Source of the DNA: Brachionus manjavacas
Taxonomy: Eukaryota > Rotifera > Eurotatoria > Ploima > Brachionidae
NCBI GenBank assembly: GCA_019054805.1
Contig: JAHQIY010000003.1
Span: forward strand, 248,001-312,000
Reading direction: 5' to 3'
DNA length: 64,000 nucleotides
A program made the position numbers and the translations under genes. The notes under the pieces were generated by a model. That model did no database searches. It was not told where the DNA came from and saw only the letters and a program-made list of their open reading frames with translations. How positions within the stretch are numbered: position 1 is the first letter of the stretch; every line of letters starts with the position of its first letter. This document shows, piece by piece, positions 1-9,061 of the stretch.

Positions 1-389
1 CTATTGATCTTGTGTTCGGCCTACCGTTTACTGAAGAAGGATTTCTCGGAGTCTTGGTAATAAGCGAATACCTTACCAAATATCCATACGTAGAACCTAT
101 TAAAAGTAAAACAGCTATTGAAATTGCTGATCACCTATGGAAATTTATATGCTTGTTTGGTCCTCCTAAGGTTATTCTTTCAGATCAGGGGACAGAGTTT
201 AACAACACTATCGTAGATAATCTTATTAAAAGAATTGGCGCTGAGCATGTTGTTACATCAGCATACCACCCTAGGACAAACGGTCAGGTTGAGAGATTGA
301 ATGGAGAATTCGTTAAATGTTTAAGGCGACATTGTGAACAGAATACTGAAGACTGGCCAAAATGGATACCGTATGTGTTGCTAGCATAG
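1..389 (+). pseudogene. Integrase catalytic core fragment (rve), gypsy-1
   Basis: This is the retroviral-type integrase core, which joins element cDNA to host DNA. The three acidic residues of the D,D-35-E site are readable: Asp in IDLVFG at the window edge, Asp in SDQGTEF, and Glu in NGQVERLNGEF. The N-terminal HHCC zinc domain is off the window. The frame ends at a TAG at 387-389, straight after the core; coding similarity resumes in the next block (435 on). gypsy-2 has no stop at this position but has its own about 120 nt earlier in the domain, so the two copies were broken independently. Confidence 0.92.
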
Positions 390-434
390 AGAACTAGAGT
401 ACATACATCAACATTATTCTCCCCATTCGAGTTA

Positions 435-1514
435 ATGATCGGAAGAAAAATGAACGGATTTAGGAACTGGTCTTCTGTTGATTCAGAGTTTAAAGACAAC
501 GCACTGGATGAACGAGTCTTGGAGATAAAATTTTTGATGGAAAAATCTTTTCCAGAAGCACTTCGTAACATCGAAAAAGGCAAGAATAAGCAAGTTAAAG
601 CCCAAAACAAAATAAGACCAATTACTGAGGAAAAAATTCCAATAGGAACTAAGGAATGGATTAGTATACCAGGCATACAGAATAAGCTTCACCCTAAATA
701 CCGTGGTCCGTTTACTGTAATAGGTCTAACGAAAAATGACAATTATATCGTGGAAGATGCATTAAAAAATGTATTAACAGATACCTTTCCACGGCAGCGA
801 TTAAAAATTGACAACGTCAAAAACAACGGGGAAACTAAAAATGTTATATTTGAAGTCGAAAAAATTTTAGACCATAGAATGGATAAAAATAAAAATTTAT
901 GTAGTAAAAAATTTATCAAAGTAAGCACCTATACTAACTTTTTTGGAGCTAGAAGCAGTAAAAAAAGTGTAGACATACAAAAATTAAGTAAATTGGAATG
1001 TGAAATAATGGCACAATCTAAAACATGCAATGGTTTTTTAATATTTTGTAAAGATGGAAATTGTGAGTTTGACGAAAACCCAATTGAAAACTTCAAATGG
1101 CTTAGTACAGTTCTAACTACTGGATATTACTGTAGACTTCAAAAGACTAAAATAAGATATAAAAATAAAATATTCAATGAAATCTGCAATGCAGACAACT
1201 TAGAATGCAACCTTGGAGATTCAATACTTATATGGAATAAGGAAATAGTTAACTCTTGTCCATATAGATTATTCTCTTCGTTAAAACTTAATTTACCGTA
1301 CGATAAGATATTAAGCAACCCAAACGGAAATCAAATGTTTAAGGTAATTAAAATATTATTTGAATGCAATTTGAATATCTTTGAAACAAGCGAAGGACTT
1401 TTCTTAACATATAATAAGAGTAACCTAACACTGCTAAGTGAAAGTGAAAATGCAGTTCACGATTTGCTTTTAGCGGATTTAGACAGCAGAACTAAAAACG
1501 TTTACAATGATTGA
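435..1514 (+). pseudogene. Integrase C-terminus joined in frame to env-like ectodomain, gypsy-1
   Basis: This is a 359-codon open frame. Residues about 1-155 are the integrase C-terminal region, with an SH3-like stretch around FTVIGLTKNDNYIVED. From residue about 156 the frame is the Cys-rich ectodomain seen separately in gypsy-2 (41018-41713), with markers LECEIM, CKDGNCEFDENP and LECNLGD. Alignment with gypsy-2 shows that 423 nt (40647-41069 there) are missing at about 900/901. Because 423 is divisible by three, the deletion fuses the two proteins. The lost part held the chromodomain and the hydrophobic leader of the env-like protein. The product is therefore a deletion artefact, although the frame itself is open. 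Function of the ectodomain is inferred only from layout. Confidence 0.85.
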
Positions 1515-1554
1515 TAAGGAAGAAATATGAAATTATAAACTTTCGACTATTAGA

Positions 1555-2163
1555 GCTTTTCGAGAGCACGAGGACAGGTTTAACGATAAAGTTGTAAAAG
1601 GTTATCTTACAAAAAATAACATTATAAGGAAAGATAATACGTTCAACTGTAATAATAAAATGAATTGGATAAGAAAAATTGGTGCGAAAATAGCAATTAT
1701 TAATAAAATAAATGTTACCATTATAAATTCAGTCAATTCTTTTACGATTAATTCATTAGACAGTGAATTGGACAAGTTGACTTTTGGACACGATTCTTCG
1801 ATCAATACGTTTAACTTAATAGACTACGAAAAGAATTTTTATTTTTCTAAAAATAAAAGTAACATTGTAATATACAGTTCAGATTTAGATACAAAATTCT
1901 TGCATAATATAAACGAGCTGATAACAAAAAATTATCGTTTAATAGAAAAATCAGGACTCCTGAGAATTATAATAATTACAGTCGCAGCATTCATGAGTTT
2001 AATTTTTATTTATGTTATAATAAAATGCAACTCTCGCTTATACAAATGCATAATTAAACGTCGCTTAAATAATAGCTTAAACAAGCGAAGCGGAAACGAA
2101 GCCAGCAGATGTGCTGATTCAATAAATATTGAAACAATTATATTTTTGATTATAAATATGTGA
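1555..2163 (+). pseudogene. Env-like C-terminal half with membrane anchor, gypsy-1
   Basis: An open frame from 1660 to 2163 encodes 167 residues. A long hydrophobic run (LLRIIIITVAAFMSLIFIYV) lies about 50 residues before the end and is followed by a short basic tail (KCNSRLYKCIIKRRLNN). That is the layout of a type I membrane glycoprotein stem, anchor and cytoplasmic tail. It belongs with the Cys-rich block upstream. Compared with gypsy-2, about 147 nt just before 1580 are deleted, which separates this part from the ectodomain frame. I cannot assign it to a known glycoprotein family by eye. Confidence 0.72.
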
Positions 2164-2213
2164 AAAAAAAAAAAAATAAAAATTAATTTTACTTTCATAT
2201 CTCACAATATAGA

Positions 2214-2537
2214 ATGGAACATTTTGAATCAATTAAGAAAATTATAAATCCTCAAGAGTTCGCATCTAAAGAAGAAAACAAATGGATACTTGACGAATGG
2301 AAAAAACTAACATTTAACCAAAAAGTAATACTTATAAAACAAAAATATCCGAACCTGTCGATAGATAATGTTAAATCACAAATTAATTTAACAAATATTA
2401 TGGTCAACGATGCAGAAGATTTTATCAAGAAAAACGATAAATACACACAACTTAGAAAACTAATAAGAGAACAAGAAGCAAATGAAGATAGTATACACGA
2501 TAAGATGTTCGAAATAAATCAAAGATTTATTTTATAA
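2214..2537 (+). CDS. Accessory ORF between env-like ORF and 3' LTR, gypsy-1
   Basis: This is an intact 107-codon ORF from ATG to TAA, lying after the env-like anchor and before the polypurine tract. It is charged and predicted helical by composition: Lys/Glu-rich, with NKWILDEWKKLTFNQKVIL near the N-terminus and LRKLIREQEANED near the C-terminus. It has no signal peptide, membrane segment or Cys pairs. gypsy-2 carries the same ORF at 42521-42840, but frameshifts and a stop break it. I recognise no family. Its position matches where retroviruses and some metaviruses keep accessory genes; that role is inference. Confidence 0.6.
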   Translation: MEHFESIKKIINPQEFASKEENKWILDEWKKLTFNQKVILIKQKYPNLSIDNVKSQINLTNIMVNDAEDFIKKNDKYTQLRKLIREQEANEDSIHDKMFEINQRFIL

Positions 2538-2659
2538 AGAAGCAATTAACAAACAGTTTTTTTTAATAATCATTTTATTTACTCAATTAATTAAATTTAA
2601 ATTATATTTTTTTTGTCAAACTGAAGTTCTAAAAATTGAGTTCATCGAGGACGATGCTA

Positions 2660-2676
2660 TCTTAAACGGGGGGATA
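2660..2676 (+). promoter_or_regulatory. Polypurine tract of gypsy-1
   Basis: The A/G-rich run AAACGGGGGGATA stands directly before the LTR start TGTTACC, where plus-strand priming occurs in LTR elements. gypsy-2 has AAAGGGGGGAATA at the same place and gypsy-3 a related run at 53459-53475 (minus). Confidence 0.75.
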
Positions 2677-2950
2677 TGTTACCCTGAATAATCACTTATT
2701 CATCAGCTTGTCAACTGATGCACAAAGATAAGTAAGAATTATACTTGTCACGTATCTCAGAAGTTAGACGCTTCGAAATGCTGACATATACATTAAGCAC
2801 TAAGCTCACATCTTGAGTTAATTATAAGCTCGTGTTCTTGAAACGAGCATATAGGTATAAATAAGAATTCCATTCTTAGAACTTCAGAACGTTCAATATC
2901 TTAAATAAAGCTTTTAAAGATTAAACATTGTTTATTATAAACCGGTTACA
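2677..2950 (+). repeat. 3' LTR of gypsy-1 (274 bp)
   Basis: The LTR starts TGTTACCCTGAA and ends CCGGTTACA, following the TG...CA rule. It is the same length as the gypsy-2 LTR (42977-43250) and differs at scattered bases. Inside it are a TATA-like TATAAATAAG at 2856-2865, an AATAAA signal near 2903, and two small hairpins: CATCAG/CTGATG near 2702-2721 and GCTCGT/ACGAGC near 2829-2848. The base after CA begins GAT in both family members. Confidence 0.92.
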
Positions 2951-4345
2951 GATGTGACGTTTGTGTAGACGTTAATCATCGTACTGTCTTCTCGTAAGTC
3001 ATTTTCAATAGTTCTGTTTTCCTCTTTTGAAGATTCCCTTTCATCGTTACCGACTTTAGTTTATTGATGAGTTGTCTAAAGGAGTTTTCTAATTCTCAAT
3101 CCCAATACCAATTTTGCTATTGACAAATTCGAACATAATTCGTATCGCTGACCAAGTGCCTTTTAAAGCTTGTTTAAAGTAACGACAAAAAGACACAACC
3201 TTTACTAGCTCTTCGAAATTTCTTGGTCTTGTCAGGTAAACGTTAAGTTGTTTATTTTGTTCCCCGGTGACGTTCGTTATTTCTTAATCGTCAACCACTT
3301 CGTATTCAACATCGACACTATTTACGTTTTTACCATTTTTTTTGTATGAAACGAGTTTTCTTTTTGTTCCTCTGATCTTAAAAATCGCTTGAATTTTGAT
3401 ATTTAAGTTGTCCATTTTCAGTTCTTACCTTATTAAAATTCTCATCTGGTTTGGGCTGGATGTTTTTTACTCGTTTGTAAACTTCGCTAGTTTTCATTCT
3501 CTTTTTATTCTTTACTAACTGGGCTAGTTTACGGCATTCCGCTTTCAGATGTCCTTGTTTCTCACAAAAGTGACATGTTCTTATTTCAATCGAGTATTTA
3601 CTAATGGAGTTAACCAAAGATTTCTCGCCTATATTATTTGAGTAGTAGACTGTTGTAGCCATCTAAATTGCTTCCTTTAAAGTCTAAAGTTCTTTTAGCC
3701 ATAGTCTCCCAAGGTCTCCAGTTTCCTCTGGCTTTGTAAACTCTTTTATCAAAAATTTTTTTTAAATCATGCCAAATTTGTCTCGGATTTGCTACCAACC
3801 AATCGTCTATTGCTTTTTCAGCATCCCCTCTGAGGAAAATATAAGCTACCGTTACTTTGTATTATTCTGCTACGTCACTTATCGTTAAATTTCTGTCAGT
3901 TATCCGTATCCATTCCATTATGTTTTCATTACCGGTAAAATTTGGTTGGCCTATAGACGTGATCTAATTAGTCTTTTTCCTTTGTTTAGGATTAATTTCT
4001 GATACTAAGGAATCTTGAGGTCTCATTACCGTTATCATTGAATTCATTGTCTCCAGTTGTAGCCCTAGAAAACTGGCATTTTGTGCATTAGTAAGATCTT
4101 TGGAGATCTTGCAAATCTCCGTTATCATCTCACATCTTGTTTCACAAATCTTTAAAAGAGCGTCGATAAAAGTTAGGAAGTCCAAGAATATTTTGTAGTT
4201 CCTTTAAATTTTTTGATCGAGCTCATCAACATTTGCTCTGATTTTATCAGGATCCATTTTATCTTGGTTATCAGACACAATTTGACTGAGTACTTTAATT
4301 TCATTTTTTAAACCAGCTAAATTAAGTTGGGTTAATGTTTAAATT
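2951..4345 (-). pseudogene. Gag fragment of another Ty3/gypsy element
   Basis: On the minus strand, broken frames run from about 4345 down. They include an N-terminal helical part (4260-3964), a capsid-like part around 3900-3665 (AYIFLRGDAEKAIDDWL), and a nucleocapsid zinc knuckle, CHFCEKQGHLKAEC, of the form C-x2-C-x4-H-x4-C at about 3575-3535. Beyond the stop at 3378 another frame continues as acidic linker to about 2960. Gag packages element RNA; the knuckle binds it. gypsy-1 abuts it at 2950, which suggests gypsy-1 inserted here. Several stops and frameshifts make it a dead copy. Confidence 0.75.
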
Positions 4346-4444
4346 TGCCTATTTTAATTTTTTGAAAACTTGTTTTATGTGAGAAATGTGTTCGTGAATG
4401 AATAGTGATATACTTCATATAAACTTCAACGAAAGGAAGATAAC

Positions 4445-5245
4445 CTAGGTTCATCTGCATAATCCTACAGAAGTCTGTCGGGGCATTCTTAAGCCAAAAG
4501 GTAGTCTTAACAATTCTAAATGACCATCTGGGTTGGAAAAAGCAGTTTTATGATTTGAACTGTCATCCATTTTTACTTGCCAGTAGCCTGACTTTAAATC
4601 AAGTGCAATGAACCAATTCGAGTCCTTCATTCTATCAATTACATCTGTATTATTAGGAAGTGGCCATCTTTCCGTTAAAGTATTTTCGTTTAATTTTCTA
4701 TAATCATTACAAATTCGTTTAATACCGTCATTCTTTGGACGACATGTGAAGACCAAGCCGATTTAGATGTTCGAATGATGCCTGCTTTTATGATTTTACC
4801 GATTTCGGTTCTTAAAAAATTGGCATTCGTTTTATGACATTCTTTATGGTCGTTTAAAAATAGCAGCTACATTTTCATCAATCAACCTGATTGCGTGTTT
4901 ATACGCCTCACACCTATATTATTCTTCTATAGAATTAGCAAATAAACATTTTCTTCGGTTAAAATTTTATCAAAAAGCTTTTTGCTGAATGAATGATAAA
5001 GGACTAAACGGGTTAACTTTTTATGATATATTTTTCCAAAAATAATTATCTGAGGTTCCTGGTTTGACATCAGATTGAAAAATATCAAAAATATTTTCTT
5101 TTTTACTACTTTCGCTATTTTCAAATTTGAAATCTGAACCTGGAAATTTTATTAGTCCTTGGGATGGAAAAATTATATTAAACTGCTATCATAAGGTTCA
5201 ATAGAATGGGTAGCCCCGCAATCTATTCCTATTTTCATTGATTTA
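4445..5245 (-). pseudogene. Protease and RT N-terminal fragment of a Ty3/gypsy element
   Basis: Reading down the minus strand, an aspartic-protease start is seen near 5240-5200 (IDCGATHSIEPYDSSLI, with DCG in place of the usual DSG or DTG). RT follows: IKAGIIRTSKSAW near 4800, then an open stretch 4756-4451 with NDGIKRICNDYRKLNENT, FIALDLKSGYWQV and TAFSNPDGHLELLRLPFGL. These are palm and finger motifs of Ty3-type RT. The sequence stops before the YxDD motif. Pol lies upstream of the gag fragment on the same strand, the reverse of normal order, so these are two separate fragments or a rearrangement. Confidence 0.85.
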
Positions 5246-5439
5246 CCTCCTTACTTAACCTTAACCTTTAGTTGATGGTATGCAATTAGTATTTTTCGAG
5301 AGAGAAGAATTCATTTTAATCTTTTCTTATTTGATTCTTTTTTCTAAATGTTATATCTGAATTTGTATTTAATTAAAGATCTAATTTCAGTGCATTTCGA
5401 AAAAGAAAAAAAACGATATTTAAATGAACATATATTTGA

Positions 5440-6475
5440 TAAACAATAACTGTAGGTGTCCCTCAAAGCTCAGTAATTAGTCTTCTTTTAATTTTTAAAC
5501 ATTAATGACGTCCTCAAAAGAAACAAAACGAATAATGAATACTCTCTGCTTTTCTCAGATGATCTAGTTACATTCTTCATTTAAAACAAAAAATAAAATA
5601 AACCCAATCTATAAAATAAAATTTATGAACTAAATTAAAAATTATTTTTCTTATTTTTTAGGGAACCTAGAAAATTCGTGTTCAAAAGTCTTCTCTTGGT
5701 ACAAAAAAGAGAGTGATTATCTAAACTTAAAAATTTATGGAAACAGAATAGTGAGTCAAAAAGAAATCAAGTTTCTTGGTATTGAATTTGATTCTAAGTT
5801 AAATTTTACTTGTTGACGAAATTAAAGAGCGCTGCAATAAAAGGCTAAATATTATTAAGAGGGTCATTGTCATTTAAAAAATGCGGTTTTAATCAAAAAA
5901 CACCAGGAAATTTATATAAATCTTTAGTCGGATCTATTTTAGACTATTCTTTTCTTTGCTTGAATTCATTTTCAGAAAATAATATCAAACAACTACAAGC
6001 AATTCAGAATACAGCAGTCAGATTTATCCTTAATTTACAAAATGATATTCCTTCTAACATGTTGCATCATGAGGCGTTTAATAAACTTATATTACTAACA
6101 GTCTCGAATTGGCTTTTTGATTTGAGTGAGGGATATGTTGGGACCGGACTGAGTCATTCTATTCCATTGTTTGTCAGACAAGTGGATGAATTTAAACAAG
6201 TTTTCTAATCTAGATATATTGAATACCCAATTCCATTGTGGAATTGCTACCTTCCTAATTCCTCTTTTTTCATTAAGCTTCAACTATTTAAATATGTGTC
6301 ACATGTAATAACTCACTTCAATATATGTCTTTATTAAACTTTCTTTTATTTTTTTAACTTATTGATTTTATTTTGATCTTATTTTATTAATTCTATTTTT
6401 ATTTTTATTTTTTTTAACAATTTATTCTGGAGGAGCTCTAGCTCGGTACAGAAAACAAACAAAAAAATAAATAAA
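5440..6475 (+). mobile_element. LINE-J: 3' fragment of an AT-rich non-LTR retrotransposon
   Basis: The fragment enters at the RT motif block (VGVPQSSVISLLL near 5460) with degenerate frames. It then has an open C-terminal part at 5867-6208 (KKCGFNQKTPGNLYKSLVGS, ILDYSFLCLNSFSENNIKQL, IQNTAVRFIL). The 3' end carries a conserved stretch, GGAGCTCTAGCTCGGTACAG, at about 6431-6450 and then an A-rich (AATAAAT-like) tail to about 6475. The same coding part recurs at 58640-58980 and the same tail at 25092-25140 and 31085-31135 (both minus). This copy is 5' truncated, as is usual for LINEs. Confidence 0.8.
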
Positions 6476-7683
6476 ACAAAAAGAAATTATTCACAGATAA
6501 AGAAAACATAAACATGTTAGTTGGGGCCTCTTATCTGATCTTAGTCAATCAACCATGAGATGCTTTTGTAGCTAATTGCGAAAAAATATTTTGATAATTA
6601 GGCAAATTTTCCAAAAACGGAAATAATTCAAGATCGAATTGTGGAAAGTAAAACTAAAGAATTTATTTATTTTATATCTTTTTTTATTATTTTAATTAAA
6701 CCAGGACCTATGTTTAAAATAAAACATCTTTTACTAGTTAAATTGAATAAATTTTTCATTATTTGGGTTTATAAAAATTAAAGATTTTATAGAAACCTTA
6801 GAGAATATTATGAGATATTTTTAAAGAATTTCTAAAGAAAAATATTTGTTAACTTCTAAAAAATTTTTAAGAATAGCTCCAAAAATTCTTTAAAGATCCT
6901 TTAAAATATATTTTACTGTGTTGTACATTTTTAAAAGAAATTGTACTGTTTGCAGAACCATTTTTGTACAACAACAAAAAAATAGCATTCTTTTATGAAC
7001 TAAAATTTTTCATTGCCGTTATTTTCGCTAGACTCGGGTGAGCTTGTTTAATTTAAAAATTTTATTTTATATTCGATTAATTTTATTGTGGTTTCCTAGT
7101 TAAGTAAATTAAGTTTATCATGAAAATTTTTTTGAAAATTTTAATTATGCATAAAAATAATTAAAAATTTCATTAATTACATTAAACATTAATCTTTGAA
7201 GTGTTGATATAATTAAATAGGCGAAATATCTCAATAAATCAATCATTTAATGCCGGTTTCTGAAAGAACTACAAATTATTAAAAGGTTAGAAATTTTTGA
7301 ACCCATAGGTATAAATTTTTTCTGTTTAAAGCTTCTAAATTAAATTTAGGGTTTCCTGTGTAATAGAATGGTTTCAAAAGTACAGGATGAAAAAAGTACG
7401 GTTTCTTGAAAAAGTTCTTTACATAAGAATGGTAAATTATGATAATTGAATAAAATTAAAAGTAAATTATATTAAAATCTGGCACCTGTAGTTTTAAAAC
7501 GTGATCCTGCGAGGTGTATTTATGATCAAGATTTTATGCGCTTTAATTTTAATAAGTATGCAAAAACTCATTATTTAGGTGCTTTAAAGTCATTTAATAC
7601 TAATGAAGAATGAAAATTACAACTTTTTACCATTTAATTTTTTGAGTTTAATTGTATCATATTTTCCAGTTATATGTCAACTA
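6476..7683. other. AT-rich stretch without a gene
   Basis: I see no convincing coding sequence. Around 6785-6900 there are irregular repeats of TCTTTAAAGA / TTCTAAAGAA words like those in the tandem array at 19081-19495. Around 7250-7370 lies a diverged copy of a non-coding repeat also found near 61855-61985. Confidence 0.6.
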
Positions 7684-7921
7684 GGGCCGAATACATTTTA
7701 TCAACAATTAAACTGTCAACTGTATATTTTTACAACAAATAAATCATCAATTTTAATTAAAAAAATCAATTTATCAACTGAATAAAAGATCAACAGTATA
7801 TTTTGTCAACAATTTTATTTAAAAAATAAAATTCAATTTGTAAAAAAACTAATGTGAAAAAAGTAAAAAAGATAATTGAACGAAATAAAAAAATTAAATT
7901 TTAATGTTATATTTTACAGTT

Positions 7922-8218
7922 TTATATTCCAAATCTTCCTGATATTTTCGATGCTTGTTTTATTTTTTTGAATACCGGACGTAATTCGATTAAGTAATAC
8001 TCGTTGTTGAGACTATCGTATACAATCCAATCTTGATTTTTGTTTAAATTGGTCAATACAAGCCAATGAGTACAAACCTTTATTATTAATACACTCTGCG
8101 ACAAATCTTGAAAAGCGTAAAGTTCATTTTGGACTAAAAGTGGATCGAAAATATTGATTGATTGGAATTGAAATTTGAGCTGCTCAAGGACATAGTAAAT
8201 TTGATCATCGTTTAACAT
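7922..8218 (-). pseudogene. Ulp1-like (C48) cysteine peptidase fragment, MULE-B
   Basis: This is a 98-codon ORF from ATG, beginning MLNDDQIYYVLEQLKFQFQS, like the W-L-N-D/x-x-I entry of Ulp1-fold peptidases. The core has the catalytic-type His in CTHWLVLTNLN and Asp in WIVYDSLNNEY. The family's Gln and active-site Cys (usually ...DCGLFA...) would follow but are absent; the frame ends at ISGRFGI. So this is a truncated or decayed domain. Ulp1-like domains occur beside Mutator transposases in plant MULEs, and here the ORF lies just inside the left arm of MULE-B, downstream of its transposase. Active deSUMOylase function is not supported in this copy. Confidence 0.7.
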
Positions 8219-8241
8219 TTCTTTGACTTTAATGAATAGCG

Positions 8242-8529
8242 TTAGGCTAATTTCGGGTTTAAACTGGCTGTATCTAACTTTGCTGTTTTAGAAGGACTGA
8301 CTGTATTATGAAAAAGTGATCGTTTACGTTTTTTGTTTATTATCAAAAAATTAGATTTTTTAGGGTCATTACTCTCGATTATTGGCTCATCTTGTTCGAT
8401 AATTTGAAAGTAATTTTCAACATTGTGCACCCAAGGAAGGTATATATTATGCGAAACGGCATGGAAATAATCGCTAAAATTGATTAAATTTGACTCTAAT
8501 TGGGATCGTAAATCAGTAAATTGTTTCAA
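8242..8529 (-). pseudogene. Linker region between transposase and Ulp1-like ORF, MULE-B
   Basis: A 95-codon open stretch connects the transposase C-terminus to the peptidase ORF. It starts KQFTDLRSQLESNLINFSDY, continues the helical tail of the transposase, and becomes Ser/Lys-rich with a basic patch (NKKRKRSLFHN) that could serve as a nuclear localisation signal. It has no recognised domain. A frameshift separates it from the block at 8544-8756 and a short gap with a stop separates it from the Ulp1-like ATG at 8218. Confidence 0.55.
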
Positions 8530-8539
8530 TTCTTTTGAG

Positions 8540-9051
8540 CTTGTTACTTTTCCAGCTGGGTTTTTTTACAAAATTCAACTTGAAGATGAGTACAATTTTC
8601 TTCCGATTGAATATACTCTATAAATTTGAATATACTAGGTTTTTTGGCAATTATGAAATTGTTAAATTTTTGATTGTACAACTCGGCGTGGTTGTTGGTA
8701 CGAATACACTCGCTGTCGTAGTGGTTCCATAGTGTGCGACTTGATGAACCTTGCATCCAAGTATTTCGAAAATAGTCATAATTAGTTGATCGTTAAAGTC
8801 TGTTGGGTTACAACTCATAGAATAATCAAAGGCTTCATCCATTCGTTCAAATGGAACCATTGAAATTGCAGTCAACTTTTTGACCGAATTACGAAAAAAT
8901 ATATTATCGTCGTATTATTTTTTTAAGCCATGGGTGCTAATCCACTTTCTAACACTTTGACGAAAATGGAAATAGCAATCCTTGGCTTCTGCGTTAGAAA
9001 AATGAAACTCGAATGCTTTTAAAGCTGCGAGTTCGGAATAAGTCATAATAA
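8540..9051 (-). pseudogene. C-terminal half of MULE transposase, MULE-B
   Basis: The order of motifs fits invertebrate MULE transposases. They are ELAALKAFEFHFSNAEAKDC, then CYFHFRQSVRKWI (the FHF.Q block), then an AMVPFERMDEAF-like block at about 8870-8840, and finally WNHYDSECIRTNNHAE with FIEYIQSEENCTH on a shifted frame (8756-8544). The stop near 8900 and at least one frameshift show decay. The block ends exactly at the 10-bp duplication at 9052-9061, on whose other side (11204-11213) the N-terminal part resumes, so MULE-A split this gene. Confidence 0.82.
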
Positions 9052-9061
9052 TTTTCCGATT
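9052..9061. repeat. Left target-site duplication of MULE-A
   Basis: TTTTCCGATT lies immediately outside the left terminus of MULE-A (GGCTAAAAATTATT at 9062). An identical 10-mer follows the right terminus at 11204-11213. Duplications of 8-11 bp are the rule for Mutator-type transposition. Confidence 0.9.

Larger units (their letters stand above)
1..2950 (+). mobile_element. gypsy-1: 3' part of a Ty3/gypsy LTR retroelement with chromodomain-family pol and env-like ORF
   Basis: The window opens inside integrase. The order is integrase core, integrase C-terminus, env-like ectodomain, env-like membrane anchor, a 107-codon accessory ORF, polypurine tract and 3' LTR. Nearly every part aligns with gypsy-2 (39738-43250), so the two are copies of one young family. 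Compared with gypsy-2 this copy lacks the chromodomain (deletion at about 900) and roughly 147 nt before the second env-like block (near 1580). A stop also interrupts integrase at 387-389. The 5' half lies outside the window. The element sits beside minus-strand gag sequence of another gypsy element, so it probably landed in that older copy; the target duplication cannot be checked because the 5' LTR is not visible. Confidence 0.93.
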
